Positions 23,899 to 36,325 of a stretch of DNA of 64,000 nucleotides are shown here, piece by piece; position 1 is the stretch's first letter; every line of letters starts with the position of its first letter. Below the pieces are notes generated by a model. That model was given only the letters and a program-made list of their open reading frames with translations. It was not told where the DNA came from and did not search any database. The position numbers and the translations under genes are program-made. The DNA lies in assembly GCA_000320545.1 (NCBI GenBank), contig ADNK01002208.1, positions 1-64,000 of the forward strand, in the 5' to 3' direction. The stretch comes from Bigelowiella natans CCMP2755 (Eukaryota; Cercozoa; Chlorarachniophyceae).

Positions 23899-24555
23899 GA
23901 GAAGTAGTCGTGTCGGTTAGTGGCGGCGCCTCTCTCTTCTCGTTGATGAGCACGATTTTACCCAATTTCTTTGTCGTTTATAACCTGCGACAACCCTTTT
24001 AGGGCAATTTACCGAAAAGAACGCTCCTTCTGCACCGGCCCGAATATCAGCCTTTTTCACCAATGCTGACATCTTTCCGTTTTGCCCTTTTTCCCCTCCT
24101 ACGACATATTCTTTGGATATTTTCGAGAGAACTTGCAGGGCATTTACGCGTTTTGCTCCAGGAAAAAGCTGCATGAGGGACTGAGAACTCAATTCCGACC
24201 GGTGCGATAAGGGTTGTGGGAGGGGGGTCTCATCCTCGCGCGCTGATTTGAACCATAGCAAGGAGCGTCTGTGATATCCAATCGTCCATTCATTATCTTC
24301 TGTCATCGTCAATATGTTAGGTGACCGTTGAAGGGTTCTACGACTGGCCTGAAAGTGAGCTGCGGCACCTCCAACAAGAACTACCCTCCACACACGAGAA
24401 AAGCGAGTACAATAGTCGTAATAATAAGCTTCTCCACACTTGAATAGAGCAGCAGTAAATGGTCTACGCCTTTTTATAGATACGATAGAGTTGTTGGGTA
24501 GCAGCAGCAGCAGCAGTAGCAGCAGCAGGTGCTACTACAAAGCACACGAGGAAGA
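23899..24555. other. Divergent 5' region; possible extra minus-strand frame
   Basis: This separates the unknown minus-strand gene from the thaumatin-domain gene. A 158-codon open frame covers 23917-24393 on the minus strand. Its first codon is GTG and no family is recognisable; from the first internal ATG it would encode a basic protein. It may be chance or part of an unannotated exon. Confidence 0.35.
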
Positions 24556-25346
24556 ATGGAATCGGGCCCGCCTCAGTACTCAGAGGAAAACCATCACAGG
24601 TCATGGTGGTTCGTCAAGTATCTCGGGTATGAGAATGAAAGAGAGGCACAGGAACGGCAGAGGCGATTGGAAAGAGAAAGAGAAAATAGACTGAGGAGCT
24701 CTATTGAGAAAGAGCTGGAGGAGAGTGGATGGAACGACTCGATGAATATTGACTCGAATGAGGTCTTCGCAGCTGTAGCAGAGTTTTACGTGCTTGGATT
24801 AAAAAAACAATTGCCATTGATTATTCATAAATGTTGTTCTGCCCTTGACATCTAACATCGTTTCTTCTTATTCAGAATTCGCCTCTCCAAGAGTACAAAG
24901 CTGGTTACGGAGCTTATTTAGGAGAGTTTCCAGGCTTTCGAACAGGAATCGACGACTTTGACCCCAATAGCCCAACTTCAATTATGTGTTGTTGTTGTAT
25001 TTGCTGCCGTCGGTGTTGGAGATCAGCTTGTGTGCCCTGGTACTTTACAGAAACAGATGACGACGATGATGTGATGATGATGATGATGGTTATTCTAAAT
25101 AGTCTTCTCATTGTTGCTCTCATTTCAGCATAGCAAAGTACTGCTGCTGTGCTTGCAGCACCGCCAGGGGCGACGGCGGAGAAGGAGATCCAGTACAAAG
25201 TAGTTACAGAACACCGTTGGCCTCTATTTTCTGCGTGTGTGTCTCGAAAAATGAGAGGAAGAAGCTGAGGGAGTATTGGTAACAGAATGCCTCATGCTGC
25301 CTCAAAATAAGGACATTATCAAGATTTATACTTATGAGCTTCGTCA

Positions 25347-25392
<46 letters not shown>

Positions 25393-26545
25393 CTAACTTC
25401 ATCGCATAGAAATATTCTAACCGATGCTTTGAATCTCGCAATATTTCACAATTTCGGATTGATATTTTGCAAGTTTGGGTCCGGTGTTGCGACATCTATG
25501 AAAAGGAAGTTTCCCTATGATGACCGACTTCCACAATACGTCTTACTATTAGAACACACACACACACACACACACACGCTCATCATCATTCCATACAGTA
25601 ATCTGAATAAGAAGATCGCTAATCGCTAATGTGTCGTGGTGATTGGATATATCGATCAGGGCCTCGCACTTCTGGACATACTTCTTCCTTTTCATGTTTG
25701 TGGGCATCAGCGCAGCTCTTTTAGCAATCACGGTGGGGAGCTACGAGAGATGGAGATTGCAGGAGCAGGGGGGGGGGGGGGGGGGGGCGAAAAATACTCT
25801 ACTCGTTGCTGACATGAGGAAGATTATGCACAGTTTGATTGAATGATTGTGTGTTGTATTTGATGTCCTCTTCAGATTCATCCTCGAGTGTACACCAATC
25901 TTCCACCTCCATACCCTACTGGCCCCCCCTCAAGCCAGAGCACTACATCGCCGCTGGGGGGAGGAAACATCACAACGCAAGGATATCCCCCCGGCCAAGG
26001 AAAAGCACCATGGGGGTAAGACTACTACATGCTGTTAGTTACTACTACCACCCTACAGCAGTATATAACCATCCTTCAAATAATAGATGATGATCGTATG
26101 AATCGCTGCTAAATCTGCAACGACAACCCTTCCCCGCAGGTGCTTAAGCAGCCCATGTTCCGACGATGCGACATGCACTAACATGGACGAAATATCAGGA
26201 ATTTTCCAATGTACCTGTAACAAAGGTGTGCTTATAAAGGATGATCATGATGATGATGATGATGATGATGATGCCTTTACTGTTCTATCCCCCCCCCCCT
26301 CCTCCTCCTTTTGGGTAAGGATTTCCGAGCCGTCTCTACATTTTTTCTCCTTCTTCTTCGTTTTCTTCTTCGATCCAGTATTGAGAGCACATGCTTGTCC
26401 ATTTCCTTGATGGGTGTTGCGGTTTTAAAGGGTTTGTAGGGGATGGTTTGTCCTGTGTCAAGCCGAGCAAGGTGAGTAGTAGTAGGAGGAAGGTGGATAG
26501 AAGAACAACGAGTTATCACAAGCAGGACTATCACCTCTCTCTCCC

Positions 26546-26576
<31 letters not shown>

Positions 26577-26722
26577 TTGTGTGTGTGTGTGTGTGCGTGT
26601 GCGTGGGCGTGTGCGTGGGCGTGGGCGTGGGCGTGGGCGTGTGTGTGCTCGTTGTTTCGAACAATTTTCCCCTGCCATCTCTAATGTATGCGCTTACTCT
26701 TTTTGTCCCATGTGATAATATG

Positions 26723-26764
<42 letters not shown>

Positions 26765-28720
26765 TATTTATATGCGTGCAGCTCGGACCTCACAAGTTTA
26801 GCTTCGACAATCAATGCGGATATGACGTATAACTCACATCATCACGACAAACACCCACAAGCACACGCTCACGGACCACATACACACGCACACAATCCGC
26901 ACATTACTATCACCATCCATATCAGATAGTCGTAATCATCGTTATCGCCAGCGCCACCAATTATCATTACCCCCCCCCCCCCCCTCCCCTCCCTTCTTTT
27001 TCCCCCCCCCCCTTCAGATATGGGTTGGAGTACACCCGCCGACTGTCGATGGGTAGTAGTAGTAGTAGTAGTAGTAGTAGAAGTAACTACCAGCATGCAT
27101 TATAACAACTCATGATCCTGAACCCCATATGGCTATATTGCACGCTCCGCCACATGGATAGAACGCACATATTGCGTGCGCTATTGATAGGACGATGGCC
27201 CGCTTTAATTACCCCCCCCCCCTCCCCCCCCTCTTAATCCTATTTTGTCATCATCGTCCTTAGTGGGGGGTTCTATCTCGGTCCGGGCCTACAAACCACA
27301 AAAACCGTGCCGCAGGTGATGATGCGATCTCACTTGTATTCTTTTGCATACATTGACCGCCAAATGTTCGTCGCTAATGTTGTTAGGGATTTAATGGGCG
27401 ATTTTGGCCAAGGACGCACTGCCTCTTTGATAAGAACGGTGGGTTGTCTTTCTGCTACGTATCCTCATTATGGCCTCTCTCCTCTCCTGCCGCCCCCCTC
27501 CCCCCCTTTTTGTGCATTCCCTTTGTTCGTGATGTCAACCATCGTTTCTTGACACAATGTCGTCGCTGTGTCGTCTTTATCGGTCGCTGTTATCACCAAA
27601 ACTACCAGGGGAGGGTAACTGCCTCACAGGCGATTGCGGAGGCGGCCTCAAATGCACGGTAGTAGTAAGAGAACAGAACCTCATCACCATCAACCCAATC
27701 ATCATCATCATCATCACTATCATCTTCATCATCATCAGTAGCAGTAGTGTTAGTGGTAGTGGCTGTTAGTTAATTATCATTATCTTCATCACCCTCCTTC
27801 TCCCCCTCCTCCTCCTCCTCCTCCTCTCACCCCCTCGAATGAGCCGCTGCTAATTTCTCCTCATTGCATCCTTCCACTAATCAGGGAGGTGGCAAGACTC
27901 CTGTCAGCTTAGCTGAATTCAATCTTGATGCGGGTATTACTTAGAAAGCAGTAGTGGTAGTAGTGGTAGTTGTTGTTGATGATGATGATGATGATGGTGA
28001 AGTTGTAGTAATTGCTATGTGTCATTACGTGCATCATCCTCATCCTCATCCTCCCCTTTTCCTGACGCTACAACTTAAAATCGCTGCTATGCTTTATACG
28101 ACATACACAGGAGCCCCGTGGGACCCTGCTGGAGTGCTAGATTGGTATGGGGGAAAGGGGAAGGGGGGAGGGGGGGGAAGGAGGCAAAGTTGTTGCATTT
28201 TTGTAATCACTATGATGATGATTTTTACTTCTATGCATGTTGTAATGCTTTAGTCTCTCTTGGTAGCTGTGTGGTCATCTCCATTGCTTGATTACGCGCA
28301 TGTAGTTATATAGTCCCTTTCTCGAGTAGCGTGTGACGACGTTCCTGCTACAGGAGATAGATTGGGAGGGGTGATGTATTGATAATGATGATGATGATGA
28401 TGGTGACGATGATGATATGGTGGCGCAGGTACGATGTCAGCCTTGTCGATGGATACAACGTGCCGGTAGGATGTGATGCATTAATGATGATGATGATGAT
28501 GATGATGATGACAGTGATATATATATATTAATATATCTGATGTACAAGTAGTAGGGATATATGATGATGCTCTGGATTCCTTCTTCATTTGCTTTTTCTT
28601 CTTTTTCTTCTTTCATGTCGTCGTCACAGGTGTCCATATATGTTGTGGAGGGCACTTATCTCAAGGACCCTTATCAAAACCCAGAGTAAGTGCTATTATT
28701 TACGATTATTGAGCAGTACC

Positions 28721-28767
<47 letters not shown>

Positions 28768-30038
28768 ACAAGCGGCGGATATCTCGATGGTAGGGAAAGG
28801 GGGCTAGGAGCAGCTTTTAATGCATTGGTGGTGTGTTGGAAAAGCAAATTAAGTGTATGTGCGTGTGTGTGTATGCGTGCGTAAATATTCTTTCTTCCCC
28901 CCGTCAACCCCCCCGCCCCCCCCTCTCTCTCTTTCTCTCTCTCTCACCAAACAGCTACGATTGCACAAACGCCATATGCCTCAGTGACATCAATCCTCTT
29001 TGCCCCGAGGTGAGTCTAAAGAAGGAATAGGAGGAGGAGGAGGAGGAGGAGGAGGAGGAGGAGGAAAAAGAGGATAATGATGATGATGATGATGATGATG
29101 ATGACCATCGTGATGATGAAAATGGAGAAATGACGGTGAAATTTGATAGGCTTGTGCCGCCTATAAATAACCTACCAAGTGGGTCAATGGTGGCCAAATG
29201 ATATTCGAGCAACCCTCTTTCCTTCTTCCACTCTCCTTCGTTCTCTCTTTTTCTTTGTGGGTTGTTGTGGTGCCAGAGGATGCAATTGAAGCCAAAAGAT
29301 GCTCTCGAAGTGCTTCCCCCTAGCCACGTTAGGAAATCGGTAACACTAAGATGATGGCACTTATGGAGAGGAAGAAGAAGAAGAAGAAGATGATGATGAT
29401 GATGATGAGGAAGATGTTCTCCATCTATATACAACGGTGATAAGGACGACAACGCAACAGCAAACACAAACAAGGAGACGAGACGCTGCTGCGCTCTCGG
29501 TGGCTTTGACTGAATATCGACTTTTTACTACTACTGTGTACAACGAACAGAAGAAAATAAGCGGCGAAACAATCGCATGCCATAGTGCGTGTGATGCGTT
29601 TGGAGATGCCAGGTCGTAGCAGTCGGTTTGCAGGGAGGGGGGGGGGGAGGGGTCACAGAACAATGATAGCAGAAAGATAATCGTCCTCATTACGTAGTTT
29701 AACGCGGTTGAAGAAGAGATACCCTCTTCGTTTATATCGAATAACCTGGGCGCGTGTTGTTTGTTAGGTATTGCTGTACTGCGCAATACTCCTTGCCCAC
29801 GACCTGCCCTCCGACGAAGTACTCCCAGATATTTAAGGTTTGTATCATCTCATGTTGCTACAGCTTCTCAGCCGCCTGCACTGTTATTGTGATCTGACTG
29901 GAGAACTACTGCTCTTTGGTTGTTTTTAAGGATGCATGCCCCGGGGCATACAGCTACGCATACGATGACAAAAGCAGTCTTTTCACGTGCCGCAGCGCAG
30001 AGGATAGAACAAGCTCCTACACAATAAAATTCTGTTAA
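24556..30038 (+). CDS. Membrane-anchored EGF and thaumatin-domain protein
   Basis: Order of parts: a charged, coiled-coil-prone N-terminus (24556-24762); a segment with a Cys cluster CCCCICCRRC, a likely palmitoylation site (24876-25070); one TM helix, TYFFLFMFVGISAALLAITV (exon from 25660); and a Pro-rich stalk (25876-26015). These are followed by a complete EGF-like domain with six Cys (26140-26225 plus 26431-26471) and a full thaumatin-like domain. The thaumatin exons are 26782-26826, 27018-27052, 27264-27315, 27387-27438, 27609-27658, 27885-27933, 28111-28144, 28429-28465, 28630-28685, 28955-29009, 29277-29339, 29551-29612, 29768-29837 and 29931-30038. Thaumatin signatures are GRFWPRTHC, GDCGGGLKC, PVSLAEFNL, WYDVSLVDGYNVP, CPPTKYS and AYSYAYDDKSSLFTC. 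From 25876 on every phase joins. The links between 25070 and 25660 are unresolved, and exon 25474-25539 is tentative. The protein is probably exposed at the cell surface. Confidence 0.88.
25350..25388. repeat. (AT)n microsatellite
   Basis: A pure AT run in an intron of the thaumatin-domain gene. Confidence 0.95.
25769..25787. repeat. G19 homopolymer in a probable coding exon
   Basis: Nineteen consecutive G residues follow the TM-helix exon sequence. Read in frame they give six Gly codons. Such a tract is prone to slippage or assembly error, so the frame here depends on its exact length. Confidence 0.8.
26541..26760. repeat. (CT)n, (GT)n, GCGTGG and (AT)n compound repeats
   Basis: A CT run (about 26541-26575) abuts a GT run and a GTGGGC-type minisatellite (about 26577-26645). 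An AT run follows at about 26727-26760. All lie in the intron that separates the EGF exons from the thaumatin exons. Confidence 0.9.
28721..28764. repeat. (CAG)n microsatellite
   Basis: About fourteen CAG units in an intron of the thaumatin-domain gene. Confidence 0.95.
29027..29106. repeat. (GGA)n then (GAT)n
   Basis: Two triplet tracts in series start about 18 nt after the donor at 29010. Confidence 0.9.
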
Positions 30039-30113
30039 CATTACTAATGAACGAAAATAATAGTTTAGACATTAAATATCTTCAAACACGTTAATACACG
30101 TGGTATTTGAGCT

Positions 30114-30153
<40 letters not shown>

Positions 30154-31256
30154 TATATATATCATAGAGCATAGACCATGTCTATTTGTACGTGCTCATT
30201 GTCATGCTGATCGCAAGGCACATTCTATCTTATTTCCCTTTAAGTGTTAGGCAGTACTGAGTAACGAATCGCGTGCGTAGCGCATAATCATTGCATCACT
30301 ACACATGCACATGGCTGGCATATCGCGCATGTCACATCGTATTTCCAATCCACTAGTAGCCCGTGCAAGTAATTAGGCATCAGCCAGACTCATTGCGACT
30401 TATTGCGCTAAGTTTTGTGGTATATAGGCTAGCTAGCGTAGCTAGTCTAGTAGTGCATACGTGACGACTATATTTGACATGGCCATCAGCCATCCATCGA
30501 CTGTGCATGCCGCCGTACTAGCGTACTAGCGTAGCGTGCATCTACGATCGTATCAATCTAGCTAGTGTGGCAAGCACGATTTCCTTCCTTACATGTAGCA
30601 CGCGCAAGCACGCAGCATGCACTACTTAATTACAGCTAGCTTACTCATACTATATTCATTTGGTTATAGTCCATATAAAAGTCACTGTACTAGTGTAAGC
30701 ACTAGAGCAGGGTACTTGAGCTAGCTAGTAGTCCAAAAGGGTGCTAGGATGTTGCGTATCGTATATCTCTTGTATATCTAGATCATCTAGATAAGTGTGT
30801 ATAAAACTCTGATGTATGAAGCCCTCGATCGGAGCGTGCACGCATGATAGCCTACAATGGCGTTGGGCGGGTGCCAGCAAAAGCTAGATGAGCATCTGCT
30901 GTACATGTACGTAACATGATAGCATGCTTAGCATGTACCGCGACTAGCAGCTTTATCTAGTTACGTGTAAATTAACCGATGATAGCACATGTTCCACACG
31001 CACGGTTCTTCCTAACTTTTGTTTAGGATTCGAAGAAGACCAATGCAGGTTGAATGGGAGCTTCCTCCTTGCTACTGCATGTCTCTGGATCTATGGCATC
31101 ATCAGAGAAATATAATGACGCGGTGGTAGTGAATCACATGCGTTTCTAAAGTTCTACACTCCGATTTATGCTCCATTCAGGCACCATTACATGTACAAGA
31201 AAATAGACCATATTCAAAGCCGGTCACGGCGACGAAATACGACAGAGAACACAATA
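30039..31256. other. Convergent 3'-3' spacer, palindrome-rich
   Basis: 1.2 kb without a supported exon. An AT run lies at about 30118-30150. The part from about 30240 to 31000 is crowded with AGCTAGC, CTAGCTAG, TGCATGC and CATGTAC words, unlike any exon or intron in the window. Confidence 0.6.
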
Positions 31257-32307
31257 TTATGATGCAGAAGTTGCAAAGTATCTCCTCTCAAACAGCTCGA
31301 AAGTGATTTCAAGGATGGGTCCTAGTAGCCCTGAGCCGAGTAGTGGGATGTGCTTGATCAGCGCCACTAAAAACATGAGCTTGTTCTTCGTGTACTTTTG
31401 ATAAAATGGTGCCCGCAGCAGATAAAGAAGGAGCATGAAAGCCCTTGACGAATTCGCACGATTCATATTCTTCTTCTTCTTCTTCTTGACCGCGTCTGTC
31501 GTCGCCGTTGCAGTCTCCTTCTCCATTGTCGCTAGTTTCTTCAGTAGTAGCGACATGAGATCTGTAGTGAGAGAAGCAACCCACGGAGTGAAGTCTTTCG
31601 AGTGTGTTGTGCATCTTAGACCGGAGTATATCAATGGGCGTACGAGGTAAAAAATCTCCGATACGATTTCTGTTTGAGTGGGTTTGCTACTGTCCTCGCT
31701 CTGCGACGACTTCTGAACGATAAAGTCTCCGTGTGGGTCTACACCCCGCCCATGCCTCGCGTACATTAGAATAAGGTCGGAAAAGTTTTCTTCGTCTCGT
31801 ATACCGCTTTTGGAACTAAGCTCGGGGAAATTTTGGTGCGCAATCTCCATGCACTTGCTTCGATTATTCATCTTCTGCAATTCCTCTGGAGTGTAGGTAC
31901 AAAGAGGCCTCCCCTCATTCTTGAAAAGGAGATACAAACGGAGGATGAGCTTGATAGCCTCGATCGCCACAATATACCGCCATTTGTCCTTAGTCCTTCT
32001 CATCGCTAGGATTTCGACGAGGAGCTGGATCTTCTCTGTCACACAAAGAATCTTTTTCACAAAGCGAGCAGCCGCAGTGTCGTTCTTGATTTTGAGATCG
32101 TTTTGGCCATATCGATCGAGTATTGCGTCGTGGTAGACTCCGATTACGTCGGCAACTGCCTCGAAGGCAACGTAATACTCCTCGTTTTTATGATAATCGG
32201 AGCTGTACGGCGTGTAGCATATCGACAGGGTGCGCATATTCTCCAGGGCGGGAATGAACCATGTGGCATTCTGTTGTTATTCATGGAAAATCACAACAAT
32301 TGAGAGA

Positions 32308-32369
<62 letters not shown>

Positions 32370-32514
32370 GTAATAATCGGGCGCTAGTACGTATACGTAA
32401 CAACTTAAAAGTAAAAATGTAGGAATAGGAAGCGAATGAAGCAAAAAGCAAACGTGATTACATCACCCTCTTCAGCCATCTCTCGTAGCCCCTGAGGACA
32501 GGCAAATCGGTCAT
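31257..32514 (-). CDS. PEX16: Peroxin-16
   Basis: PEX16 is a peroxisomal/ER membrane protein that recruits PEX3 and membrane-protein cargo in peroxisome formation. Two exons, 32467-32514 (starting ATG-ACC-GAT) and 31257-32270, join in phase 0 to 353 aa, close to the usual 330-370. Matching blocks are YERWLKR plus TWFIPALENM at the N-terminus, EKIQLLVEILA and RYIVAIEAIKLILRLYLL in the middle, and LLLYLLRAPFYQKYTK near the C-terminus, ending in an aromatic RRYFATSAS. The long exon would otherwise begin without an ATG, so the upstream mini-exon is needed. The intron (32271-32466) holds a GA run of about 60 nt. The gene faces the PPR gene across 880 bp. Confidence 0.9.
32306..32367. repeat. (GA)n microsatellite in the PEX16 intron
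   Basis: A GA run of about 60 nt; on the coding strand it is a CT run about 35 nt upstream of the 3' splice site. Confidence 0.95.
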
Positions 32515-33394
32515 GCCTCTACTTCACAACTGCACAAGCTGGTATGGGATATTTAATAGGGCGAGGTGGTTTCCCCAGCTATGGTTGGTATTCTGTTATG
32601 GAACTCGTGCCGCCGTGGTTGCTTCCGCCCCTTGCTCACACAGAAGCCAACGAGATTCGAGCTGTGGCGTTTTCCGGCCAATTTTTACCGATGATATATC
32701 TTAGATAGAATTGCCATATTTCTCTAAAAATTAAAACATATGAAACAACTAATTTTCTGATTTCGGATAGATTATTTTTCGAACGAAAAAATTCCGGCTG
32801 CCCAACGAGAAAGTTGGCATCCTTGACTGCCAAAATGCAACTTATCGTAACAAAACAATGAGTGAACAATTAAGATTAAAGGCGCATGAATTTCTGACCA
32901 AATGCGATGAACTTCATATTTATTCTGCAGAGATCTCTCCCGTCAAAACCTCATCAAATCAGTCAGAGGTAAACGAATTTGCCTACAACAATTACAACAG
33001 TTTCAATTAAACCCGGTTACTACCGGACAGAATGGTGCCCTAAGCGCTCGACACCGCTGCGGTACGTGACTGGTCCTTTCCTGTGGATTGGTTGGAGTAG
33101 CCATCCGCAAAGTGATTTCAGGAATAGCGGTGGGAAGATGGGGAAAGATCAACTCGTTAGACATTAATACATGTTAGTGAGCCCACACAAAGACTCTTAT
33201 CGGCCCCCTTTGTCCTGCCTCTATCCAGGCGCATTAGCTACTACAGTCACTGTGGAGGATCATGCAGAGATTCATTCATAAAGCTCTGGTATTCATTTGC
33301 ATACATTTATCGCATCGTGTGTCTGAATTATTGGTCGTGTTCGTCTTCTATGCGGTGCATGCAGCGAAAAAGCAGGAATCGAGACGCCACAGCA
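32515..33394. other. Divergent 5' region of PEX16 and the PPR gene
   Basis: 880 bp with a few short frames, none supported. It lacks the palindrome-rich texture of the 3'-end spacers. Confidence 0.4.
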
Positions 33395-34534
33395 ATGAAG
33401 CGTCGATTTCTCTCTTCCGTCCCAGCACCATCCTCCCGACTCTACCATAGTCTTCAAGAACCTGAATCAAAGAGCTTGGGGCTTTACTCGTCTCTCCCAG
33501 TAAGTTCCGTTTTGAACGAAGAAGAAGCAAGCGAAGCGGGAATAGTTGCCGAGCAGCTTATGTACATTGCATTTTTACAGGTTTCCTGGCGAAGAGGCTT
33601 TTCGTCGTCATCCTCCTCCTCCCAGTCGACTGTGAACACGGCAGGGGTCACTCAGGATTTTCGGGGCGGCGACAAAAGTAGCATCCGCGAGGCTCTGGCG
33701 GAGGTTGAGAAAAACTTGGCAGCAGATCACCAAGTTCGTGATCTTGCCGAGATCAGCCTCGTGCTGTCCAAGAACGAGATGATCGAGGAGTCGGTGCAAC
33801 TACTTTTGATTATTATGAAGTACCGCGTGGATCCTCCGAAGGTGGTCTTCAACACGATGCTTCTCACCTTCTCCCGTGCGAGCAAGTTTCTGGAGCTGCA
33901 GGCCGTGATTAACTACATGAAGATCTGCAAGAGCGAGCCAACAGTGATAAGCATGAACACCCTGATGAGTTTCTATGGCAACCAGATGAACTTCGACATG
34001 ATGGTCGAGCTCTACCAGAGAATGCGCGAGTTTGGTCTCTGGCCGAACGTGATCACCTTCAATACGATGTTGACAGCTCTTGCTCGGTCAGGCCAGGAGG
34101 AGCAGGTACACCACCTTCTGAGTTACATGGAGCAACGCGACATCGTGCCCAACATCTCCACGTACAATATCCTCATCGATCTGTACGCGACCCTCGGCAA
34201 AGTGGACGCCATGGAGGCCGTTTTTGATCAAATGCAGAGTCGCGGGGTCAGCCCTGACGTCGTCACCTACACGGCGATGATGAAGGCTCACGTGGACATG
34301 CTCAACGTGGAGAAGATGTCAGAAACTCTGGAGAAAATGACGAAAGCGGGCGTGGAACCGAACATCAAAACATACACGATGGCGATGAAGGTCTGCCATT
34401 ATACCAACGACGTGGAGGCGCTAATGAAGATATTCCGCAAGATTGGGGAGAGGAGGCTGAAAAGCGGCGATTCGGTGCAGGAGACACTCGCCACCGGCCT
34501 AGCGTAGGAAGAACTCTGACCATCTAATACCCCC

Positions 34535-34586
<52 letters not shown>

Positions 34587-35153
34587 GGTGGGTCTTAAAA
34601 CACAGCCTCCCAACAACAACAACAACAATGATGATGATGATGAAGAAGATGATGATTCTTAATACGGCAACCTGTGTTCGTTATGAAAGATCGTTGCAGT
34701 GTTAGTACTACTATCGCAGCATTGTTATTAGTTGCGCACCTCATCACTATCATCACTATCATCAACATCACCAACATCATCATCATCATCGTCGTCGTCA
34801 CCAGGTACTCTAAACACCCTCGAGACATGGTCCGCCTCTTCAATGAAATTCTTAACATGGGGTTTGACCCTGACGTCAAGACGTACAACTTCTTCCTCAA
34901 GAAGATTGCGGAGGCCTCCGAGGATGAGGTCGCCATGTCCGTTTACGATCAGATGAAGCAAAGGGGCGTTGTGCCGGACTCTACGACGTATCACCTGCTT
35001 ATCAAGTAATTTATGGCCAGCCTCTGTTTGTATTAGGAGTAGTAATAGTAGTAGTAGTAGCAATGGTAGATAGTGGTGGTGGTGGTTGTGGTGGTGAAGC
35101 AGAGTTGATGCACTGCGAAAGAGGAGAGAATACTGCCCCCTAACCCCCCCTCG

Positions 35154-35198
<45 letters not shown>

Positions 35199-36292
35199 GC
35201 TCTATTTAATTTTGCGCGCCGTCATTCGTATCCAGGGCGATTCCCGTCTCCCGAGAGTTTTCGAAGGTGGCGGTAGTCCTTGACGAAATGGAGAAGGCGG
35301 AAGCAGAGACGGGCAGCACTCCATTCAACAGCCTCATCCTCTCCACGGTGTGCAAACGCCTCGAGAAGCAGCAGGACTATAAGCGTCTCCAAGAACAATA
35401 TGTCAAAATCACACAGGAGAAGGGTGTGAGACCGAACCTGCAGATCGCTGCGAGCGTGATCCAATCATATGTGAGCTTCAAGCAGCATGCAGAGGCCATT
35501 GCTCTCTTTGACAGCCTGGAGAGATTCGGCATCACTCCGAACAACGTGGTTTTCGCATGTGCCCTGCGAGCGATGGCGGCTCACGACGTGAAGGCAATTC
35601 CGAGGTTGATCGAGAAGATGTTGGCACTGAAGAACAAGACGATAGTGGCAAATGTCTACAACATACTCACCGACTGCTTCGGACGGAACTCCGGTGAGAC
35701 ACAAGCCATAGTGGCCCGGGCAATGATCGAGCTGCACGAGCAATATCCTGACGTACACCCTGATATAATCTTCTTCACCACCCTGCTCAAAACCTATTGG
35801 AATCGTGCTAAGGCAATCGAGTCGTCGTCTTCGTCGTCAACAGCCTCGTCGATGTCAACGACCAGCCCTTCAGCAGGAGCAGGAGGAGGAGGAGGAGGAG
35901 GGGGAGGGGGGGGGGCAGAGGAGGGAGAAACGGCCGGGTCCTCTTCTCCCCAGTTTGAAGTCGTCGAGTCTGTCGCGTGTGTGCTCAAGCTGATGCACCG
36001 CTTCGATATGCAGATGCCTTCCAACGGGTTTGAAATGGTGTCCGCGTGTCTGGAGAGCCTGCTCAAAAGCGGAGCGCTCGATGTTGACAGGGTGATTCGG
36101 AAGCTCAAAGAGGAGGTTGGAGTAGAAAACGACCTCTTGAAAAAGGTGATGATAATGATGATGATGATGATGATGACGATGATGGTGGTATTATTCTCTC
36201 TTTTTTTTTTATCCATCCTCGATAACTAGTATCCTCGGATGAGTCCCTTCTCCTGCCCTGGTTTTGCCTTTGTTTCTTTTCGTTTCTTCACG

Positions 36293-36325
<33 letters not shown>

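Noticed and set aside
23917-24393. 158-codon minus-strand frame
   Set aside because: It opens with GTG, not ATG, has no recognisable family, and sits in the divergent 5' region. It was kept only as a note under that region.
25071-25210. Cys-rich exon reading AKYCCCACSTARG in the thaumatin-domain gene
   Set aside because: Attractive because it resembles the preceding Cys cluster, but no donor in the preceding exon joins it in phase without cutting that exon short.
14919-29407. CRISPR-like regular repeats
   Set aside because: The repeats are simple di- and trinucleotide microsatellites in introns, with no spacers, and the genome is eukaryotic.
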